In this document: one piece after another, positions 59,266-64,000 of the stretch
How the letters are laid out: every line of letters starts with the position of its first letter
Position numbering within the stretch: position 1 is the stretch's first letter
Source: Methylobacterium frigidaeris
GTDB lineage: Bacteria > Pseudomonadota > Alphaproteobacteria > Rhizobiales > Beijerinckiaceae
Direction of reading: 5' to 3'
Assembly: GCF_022179185.1 (NCBI RefSeq)
Contig: NZ_BPQJ01000012.1
Location: 62,001 to 126,000, forward strand
Length of the DNA stretch: 64,000 nt
Notes under the pieces: model-generated
What the model was told of the DNA's origin: nothing
Database searches by the model: none
What the model saw: the letters and a program-made list of their open reading frames with translations, nothing else
Translations under genes and position numbers: made by a program

Positions 59266-60384
59266 TCACCCGGCCGGATAGGTGCGCCCCTTCCAGGTGG
59301 CGACCCCGGCCCGGCGCGGGCGCAGGAGCGCGTTCCATTGCAAGGCCAGCGCCAGCGCCACGGTGAGGGGATGGAGCGGGATCGTCCAGGGTTCCTCGCG
59401 GGTGAACAGCGTGATCGCAGCCCGCGTGCCGAGGGAGAGGGCGAGGGCTGCCCCCGCCATGGGCAGGCTGCCGGTGCCGAGGAGGGCGGCGAGGACGAGG
59501 ACCAGCGGCAGCACGTGGCCGCCGCCGAGCAGCAGGGTCCAGACCGGCAGGGCGCGGGGCGTCGCCAGCCCCTCGTGAGCGTTCTTCGAGAAGCCGGCCC
59601 ACGCCTGGGCAAAGTCCGTGTACATCCGGCAGGTCGCGAGGCCGGACGCCGCCACGAGGTCGGTGGTCAGGCCGGCCCGGCGGAACACCCGGGGCAGCCG
59701 CACGCCGTCATGCAGGCTCTCGCGGATCGCGGCGTGGCCGCCGACCCGGCGATACGCCTTCGCCTCGACCAGCACCAGCTGGCCGCAGGCCGCTCCGAGG
59801 GCGGGGTCCCGGAGGCGGCGCATCAGCGGGATCGGCAGGTAGCCGAGTAGCAGAAGGTTGATCATCGGCACGGTCAGGCGCTCGCCCCACGTCCCGGTGA
59901 TCTGCCGGGGCACGCCGCTGACGAGGGCCGCGCCGGCCGCATCGGCCGCGGCCGCCAGGGACGCGGCGCCGTGGGGCGCGAGGCGCACGTCGGCGTCGAT
60001 GAACAGCAGGTGGCGCCCGGTCGCGGCCTCACCGAGGACGTGGCAGGCGTGGTTCTTGCCGGTCCAGCCCGCGGGCAGGGGCGGCACGGCGATCAGGCGG
60101 AGACGCGCATCGCCGGCGGCGATCGCGGTCACGATCGCCGCCGTTCCGTCCGTCGAGTGGTCGTCGGCGACGATCACCTCGATCGGAGCGCCGGTGCTGG
60201 CCAAAGCCGCCGCCAGGGTCGGGCGGATGTTGGCCGCCTCGTTGCGGGCCGGGATCAGGATCGAGACGACCCCGTCCGGCGTTGGCGTCCGGGATGCCCG
60301 CCTTCGCAGAGCCAGCAGGTTGGCAAGCGCCAGGGCTGCCGGCAGTAGCGCCAGGGCGAGGGCGGCGAGGGCCAGCACGGTCAC
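59266..60384 (-). CDS. Membrane GT2 glycosyltransferase (CrtQ-like)
   Basis: A 372-residue family 2 glycosyltransferase anchored by an N-terminal segment (LALAALALALLPAALALANLLAL) and further C-terminal segments (LLLGGGHVLPLVLVLAALLG). The catalytic part has ILIPARNEAANI, ADDHSTDGT and FIDADVRL (the metal-binding DxD). It starts at GTG (60384), which overlaps the acyltransferase stop by four bases. Its size, topology and neighbours match the glycosyltransferase (CrtQ) of staphyloxanthin-type pathways, which puts glucose on a C30 carotenoid acid. Confidence 0.82.
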   Translation of the reverse strand: MTVLALAALALALLPAALALANLLALRRRASRTPTPDGVVSILIPARNEAANIRPTLAAALASTGAPIEVIVADDHSTDGTAAIVTAIAAGDARLRLIAVPPLPAGWTGKNHACHVLGEAATGRHLLFIDADVRLAPHGAASLAAAADAAGAALVSGVPRQITGTWGERLTVPMINLLLLGYLPIPLMRRLRDPALGAACGQLVLVEAKAYRRVGGHAAIRESLHDGVRLPRVFRRAGLTTDLVAASGLATCRMYTDFAQAWAGFSKNAHEGLATPRALPVWTLLLGGGHVLPLVLVLAALLGTGSLPMAGAALALSLGTRAAITLFTREEPWTIPLHPLTVALALALQWNALLRPRRAGVATWKGRTYPAG

Positions 60385-61208
60385 GGCGCCCGTCCCTCGC
60401 GGTGGCCCGGCACGAAGCGGCGCCCGGTGAGCGCCGCCACCGCCCGATGCCAGGCATCGTAGACGCCGCCGACGCCGCGCCGCCCCTCCAGCAGGGAGGT
60501 GAAGCGGGCGGGATCGCGGCTCTGCACGTCGGCGCCGAGGCGGTCGAGGGTAGCGGTCAGGTCGGCCTCCAGGCGGGCGAGGCGGTCCGGGCGGGGCAGG
60601 GCGAGGAGGTCGCGGGCGGGAATCCCCGGCCCGAAGGCGGCGCAGGCCTCCGCCCCGCGCTCCTCCCAGAACGCGTAATCGAGGGCGAGCGGCACGAACA
60701 GGGCATCGGGCGCCAGTTCCGCCAGTCGCGCGACCCCGGCGCGCAAGCCGAGCGGCCGCTCGCGCACGTCGCTGAAGCGGCCCTGCGCGGTGATCCACAG
60801 CACCCGCCCGGGCCGCTCCAGGATCTTTCGCGAGGCGGCCATGAACGCGGCCGCGCCGCGAGGGCTGTCGAGATCGACCCCGAAGGCGCCCATGCGGGAA
60901 AAGATGCGGTAGCGGGCGAGCATCGCGGCGTCGAACGGCGCGTAGCTCTCGGCCGCCGGAAAGAAGCGTTGGGCGAGGAGAATGATCAGCGCCGCGTCCC
61001 ACCAGGCCGGGTGGTTGCAGTAGATCACCACCGGCCCGGCATCGTCCGCGGCCGGGGGCTGCCCCCACTCCGCCAGACGCAGGGCGTTGAGGTGGCGCCT
61101 CACGTAGCGGGCGAAGTACACGCCCATGAAGCGCCAGATGGCAGGGGAGCGGGCCGCGACCGGGTCCGGCGGCAAGGCCCGCCCGGCTGAGCTGGCCCGC
61201 CCGCTCAC
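60381..61208 (-). CDS. PlsC-type acyltransferase
   Basis: A 275-residue acyltransferase with the PlsC motif set. The HxxxxD motif is NHPAWWDAAL (His/Asp), followed by the FGVDLDSPRG and WITAQGRFSDVR segments. It has a short hydrophobic N-terminal part. It overlaps the oxidoreductase gene upstream and the glycosyltransferase gene downstream by four bases each (ATGA/GTGA), so the three are tightly coupled. It probably esterifies a glycosylated carotenoid with a fatty acid, as CrtO does in Staphylococcus, though a phospholipid role is not excluded. Confidence 0.82.
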   Translation of the reverse strand: MSGRASSAGRALPPDPVAARSPAIWRFMGVYFARYVRRHLNALRLAEWGQPPAADDAGPVVIYCNHPAWWDAALIILLAQRFFPAAESYAPFDAAMLARYRIFSRMGAFGVDLDSPRGAAAFMAASRKILERPGRVLWITAQGRFSDVRERPLGLRAGVARLAELAPDALFVPLALDYAFWEERGAEACAAFGPGIPARDLLALPRPDRLARLEADLTATLDRLGADVQSRDPARFTSLLEGRRGVGGVYDAWHRAVAALTGRRFVPGHREGRAP

Positions 61209-62737
61209 GAGGCCGCCTTCAGGGCCTCGGCGCCGCCGCGGGCGTCCTGGTCGAGGGCGTCGGCGGCGATCCAGCCCGACATCATCACCATCGGCATGCC
61301 GGGCCCCGGATGGGCGGCGCCACCGGCGAGGTAGAGGCCGCGCACCTCCCGCGAGCGGTTGCCGGGCTTGAACGCCCCCATGATCCGGCCGTGGGAGGCG
61401 AGGCCGTAGATCGCGCCGTTCAGCACCTTGTAGCGCGAATGGATGTCGGCCGGGGTCAGGTGGCGCTCGACCACGATGCGCTCCTCGATATCCGGCATGC
61501 CGGCGGTGCGCTTGAGCTTGTCGAGGATTTTTTGCCGGTAGGCCGGCAGCATCTGCGACCAGTCGTGGTGCGGGCGCAGATACGGGGTGTGGACCAGCAC
61601 GTAGAGCGCCTCGCCGCCCTCCGGCGCCACCGACGGATCGGTGATGCTCGGCGCGGCGAGGTAGGCGGTCGGGTCCGGCGCCGGCTCGCCCTTGCGGTAG
61701 ATCGCGTCGAACTCCTCCTCGGGGTCGCGCGAGAACACGAAGTCGTGGTGGGCGAGGTGGTCGTAGCGCTTGTTGAGGCCGAGATAGAGCACCACGCCCG
61801 AGCAGGCCGGCTCGAAGCTGCGCTTCTCATAGGTGCGGCCGACCTCGCCGCCGACGAGCTCGCGGTAGGTGCGCACCGCGTCCATGTTGGAGATGACCTT
61901 GTCGTAGGGCACCACGCCGCCGCCGACCCGCACGCCCTTCACCGCGCCGTTCTCGATCGCGACGCCCTCGACCTCGCTGTCGGCCTTGAGGGTGGCGCCG
62001 AGATCGCCGGCGAGCTTCATCAGCCCCTCGGCCACCGCCCGCGTGCCGCCCATCGGGTACCAGACCCCGTCGGCGGTCTGCATGTGGGCGATGGCGCAGA
62101 GCACCGCCGGCGCGCCGTAGGGCGAGGAGCCGACATATTGCACGAAGTGGTCGAGCATCTGGGCGAGGCGCGCGTCGCGCACCTTGCCCCGGATGGTGCC
62201 GGCGACCGAGGCGTGCATGCGCAGGGAGAGCACGTCGCGCAGGGTGCCGGGATTGAGGTTGGCGCGGATGTCGATCGTGTCGAACAGGTCCTGCACCGGC
62301 TTCCAGAAGAAGAATTTTTCCGAGACGCCGTGCAGGTGCTCGGACAGGGCGAGGAAGCGCCGGTAGCCCTCGCCGGCATTCTGGCCGGGGGCGAAGCGGT
62401 CCATCTCGGCCGCCATGGCCGAGACGTTCTCCATCAGGTCGATGCGGCTGCCGTCGTCGAAGAAGCAGCGCCATTGCGGGTCGAGGCGGCGCAGGTCCAT
62501 GTAATCGTGCACCGAGCGGCCGGACTCGGCGAAGATGCGCTCCAGGACGCGGGGCACCGTCAGGATGGTCGGCCCCATGTCGAAGCGGAAGCCGCCCTCG
62601 TGCAGGACCGCGGCCTTGCCGCCGATCCAGGCATTCTTGTCGTAGAGGGTGACGTCGTGTCCTCGCGCAGCGGCCACGCAGGCCGCCGCCAGACCGCCCA
62701 ACCCGCCGCCGACCACCGCGACCGAGGTCCCCGCCAT
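61205..62737 (-). CDS. CrtN/CrtP-like carotenoid desaturase/oxidase
   Basis: A 510-residue FAD-dependent oxidoreductase of the phytoene/diapophytoene desaturase family. The FAD dinucleotide motif is VAVVGGGLGGLAAA at the N-terminus, and the C-terminal signature GLYLAGGAAHPGPGMPMVMMSG is typical of Crt oxidoreductases. The start at 62737 has GGGAGAGG upstream. With the acyltransferase and glycosyltransferase it forms an operon like crtP-crtO-crtQ. Whether it desaturates or oxidises the terminal methyl group cannot be told from sequence. Methylobacterium pigments are known C30 carotenoids. Confidence 0.9.
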   Translation of the reverse strand: MAGTSVAVVGGGLGGLAAACVAAARGHDVTLYDKNAWIGGKAAVLHEGGFRFDMGPTILTVPRVLERIFAESGRSVHDYMDLRRLDPQWRCFFDDGSRIDLMENVSAMAAEMDRFAPGQNAGEGYRRFLALSEHLHGVSEKFFFWKPVQDLFDTIDIRANLNPGTLRDVLSLRMHASVAGTIRGKVRDARLAQMLDHFVQYVGSSPYGAPAVLCAIAHMQTADGVWYPMGGTRAVAEGLMKLAGDLGATLKADSEVEGVAIENGAVKGVRVGGGVVPYDKVISNMDAVRTYRELVGGEVGRTYEKRSFEPACSGVVLYLGLNKRYDHLAHHDFVFSRDPEEEFDAIYRKGEPAPDPTAYLAAPSITDPSVAPEGGEALYVLVHTPYLRPHHDWSQMLPAYRQKILDKLKRTAGMPDIEERIVVERHLTPADIHSRYKVLNGAIYGLASHGRIMGAFKPGNRSREVRGLYLAGGAAHPGPGMPMVMMSGWIAADALDQDARGGAEALKAAS

Positions 62738-62922
62738 CACGCCTCTCCCGAGCGGGCGACGCGCCCGTTCCGGACAAGCTAGGCCCGGGGTGGGACCGGT
62801 CAACGCGGGAGGAGCGGCACACGTTGCCGCGCCGGAGGCATTCCTCGCGGTCAGGGACCCGTGCCGCCCCCGGCGGGTTGACCCGGAAGAATGCGGTCAC
62901 CCTGCACCGGAGACACCCCCTC

Positions 62923-63216
62923 ATGAAGACGACACTCGCCCTCGCCGGCCTCCTCGGCCTGGCTCTCGCCGGCCCGGCTCTGGCGCAGGAGGCCCTCGAC
63001 ATCACCGTGAGCCCGCGCGCGACGCCGGCCGACCCGCTCGCGACCGGCAGCGTGCGGACGGTGCGGCCGAACCCGAACGTCACGCCGAGCAACCCGATGG
63101 GAGTCGTCGGCTTCGACGGCCCGCCCGGAGGCACCACCAGCGTGATCGGCGACGACGAGCCGCTCGCCCCCGGCTCGCCCGCCGCGACCCCGAATGCGCC
63201 CTTCTCCCGGCCCTGA
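62923..63216 (+). CDS. Secreted proline-rich peptide
   Basis: A 97-residue protein with a signal peptide (MKTTLALAGLLGLALAGPALA). The mature part is Pro/Gly/Thr-rich and probably disordered (PNPNVTPSNPMGVVGFDGPP). No cysteine. It is divergent from the carotenoid operon. Unknown function. Confidence 0.7.
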   Translation: MKTTLALAGLLGLALAGPALAQEALDITVSPRATPADPLATGSVRTVRPNPNVTPSNPMGVVGFDGPPGGTTSVIGDDEPLAPGSPAATPNAPFSRP

Positions 63217-63253
63217 GCGGCAGCCTGCCCGCGACCTTTTCGCCCGGGTCCGG

Positions 63254-63283
63254 TTGACTTCCCGGGTCTCCGCCGGGTAAGTC
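63254..63283 (+). promoter_or_regulatory. Possible promoter of rpmJ
   Basis: TTGACT (63254-63259), 17 bases, then GTAAGT, a weak -10. It faces the rpmJ gene 130 bases downstream. Confidence 0.35.
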
Positions 63284-63412
63284 ACGCGCCTCCGCACGGG
63301 CGGTGCTCCGCATCGCCCGGCGTCGGCGTTCGTCCTTTGCCGGGCGGAGGCCGCGAGCCCGTTTTCCCATCCGCGCCCGGGCGTTCCGGCGCACCGACGT
63401 GAGATCAGACCG

Positions 63413-63538
63413 ATGAAGATCCGCAACTCGCTGAAGTCGCTTCGCGGCCGGCACCGTGACAACCAGCTCGTGCGCCGCAAGGGCCGGGTCTACGTCATCA
63501 ACAAGACCCAGAAGCGCTACAAGGCCCGCCAGGGCTGA
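63413..63538 (+). CDS. rpmJ: 50S ribosomal protein L36, cysteine-free form
   Basis: A 41-residue basic protein ([33 protein letters not shown]) matching the C-minus, YkgO-type version of L36. The zinc-binding Cys/His set of the standard form is absent, so it does not need zinc. It is a structural protein of the large subunit. It stands alone, away from ribosomal operons, as is usual for this form. Confidence 0.92.
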   Translation: MKIRNSLKSLRGRHRDNQLVRRKGRVYVINKTQKRYKARQG

Positions 63539-63549
63539 GGCAGACGCGT

Positions 63550-63579
63550 GGCTCGCCGCGGGACGAACCGCGGCAAGCC
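63550..63579 (+). terminator. Stem-loop after rpmJ
   Basis: An interrupted 12-bp stem (63550-63561 with 63568-63579), six-base loop, 11 bases past the rpmJ stop. No T-run follows. Confidence 0.5.
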
Positions 63580-63620
63580 ATCGCGTTGACGGGACCGCGC
63601 CGGCGCCGGACAGTGCCCGC

Positions 63621-64000
63621 ATGCGCCGTCTCCCTCTTCCGATCTGCATGATGGCCGGCCTCCTCGGAGCGCCGGCTTTCGTCGTTTCGGCGACCGCCCC
63701 GGTGGTCGCGGCCCCGAAGGACGCTCCCAAGGAGGCGCCAAAGGACGCGTCACGCGCGCCCGTCACCCTCGACGATCTGTTCGCCCGGCTGAAGGCGGCC
63801 AAGGACGATGCCGAGGCCCGCGGCGTCGCCCAGCTGATCGAGCGCCGCCTCGACCGCTCCGGCAGCGACACCGTCGACCTCCTGGCGAGCCGCGCGGCGG
63901 AGGCGATGCAGGCCAAGGACTACCCGCTCGCCGTCGAGCTCCTCGACCGGGTGACCGTGCTGGAGCCGGGCTGGGCCGAGGGCTGGAGCCGGCGCGCCAC
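63621..64000 (+). CDS. Secreted TPR-type protein (3' end outside window)
   Basis: The first 126 residues of a longer protein. A signal peptide (CMMAGLLGAPAFVVSATA) is followed by a Lys/Pro/Ala linker and helices that look like TPR units (DYPLAVELLDRVTVLEPGWAEGWSRRA). Similar proteins are tetratricopeptide periplasmic proteins of Hyphomicrobiales. The stop codon is beyond the window. Confidence 0.75.
   Translation, partial: MRRLPLPICMMAGLLGAPAFVVSATAPVVAAPKDAPKEAPKDASRAPVTLDDLFARLKAAKDDAEARGVAQLIERRLDRSGSDTVDLLASRAAEAMQAKDYPLAVELLDRVTVLEPGWAEGWSRRA

Overview
The window is about 70% GC throughout and looks like the chromosome of an alphaproteobacterium of the order Hyphomicrobiales, most likely Methylobacterium or a close relative. 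Support comes from the trpA-accD-folC order, a MucR-family regulator, Omp31-type porins, a cysteine-poor AccD, an alphaproteobacterial LexA box (GTTC-N7-GTTC), and a glycosylated, acylated carotenoid operon next to many small secreted proteins of Methylobacterium type. Genus assignment is inference; no rRNA gene is present.

Layout: 0-11 kb carries housekeeping and information-processing genes: the 3' end of a chemoreceptor gene, rnd, a small WYL-like gene under an apparent LexA-controlled leaderless promoter, aspS, a glycosyltransferase/acyltransferase pair, an MntA/HepT module whose HepT half is cut short, ligA and a DnaQ-type exonuclease. 11-14 kb is a run of small stress-type genes (cold shock protein, DUF6496-like, disordered proteins, PfpI/DJ-1). 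14.2-21.7 kb is one giant gene for a 2494-residue secreted multi-enzyme that joins a nuclease to a 5'-nucleotidase and ends in RTX and tandem repeats.

22-36 kb holds an orphan TRAP binding protein, a dehydratase, a divergent EF-G paralogue, a CDF metal exporter, and a full C4-dicarboxylate system: dctA read from a sigma-54 promoter, divergent from dctB-dctD. After it come two fused, frameshifted pseudogenes (methyltransferase and AraC), a PHB-depolymerase-type esterase and a porin. 36.8-41.6 kb has folC, accD, trpA and a betaine-type ABC ATPase. 41.8-48.3 kb is an exopolysaccharide locus: a Wzc-like protein with a dead kinase domain, a Wza-like lipoprotein, a glycosyltransferase and a phosphoglycosyltransferase.

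48.4-57.8 kb has a tiny secreted protein, a large periplasmic protein, erpA, dgt, a GNAT enzyme and then a decayed accessory zone (ArdC antirestriction pseudogene, transposase scraps, a palindromic repeat, a glycine-rich secreted protein, a mucR-small membrane protein-lprI operon). tRNA-Gln(CTG) at 57.1 kb is followed directly by a broken tyrosine recombinase and an ISL3 transposase tail, the scar of an integrated element. 57.8-62.7 kb is a carotenoid operon (CrtN/CrtP-like oxidoreductase, acyltransferase, CrtQ-like glycosyltransferase, then an amidase). The window ends with a secreted peptide gene, a zinc-free L36 gene and the start of a TPR gene.

A recurring structural theme is perfect 15-20 bp inverted repeats without a U-tract at the ends of transcription units. 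No single wholly new defence or metabolic system is evident. The most promising leads are the SOS-box/WYL-like gene, the DNA-to-phosphate megaprotein, the kinase-dead Wzc and the zinc-less MucR operon.
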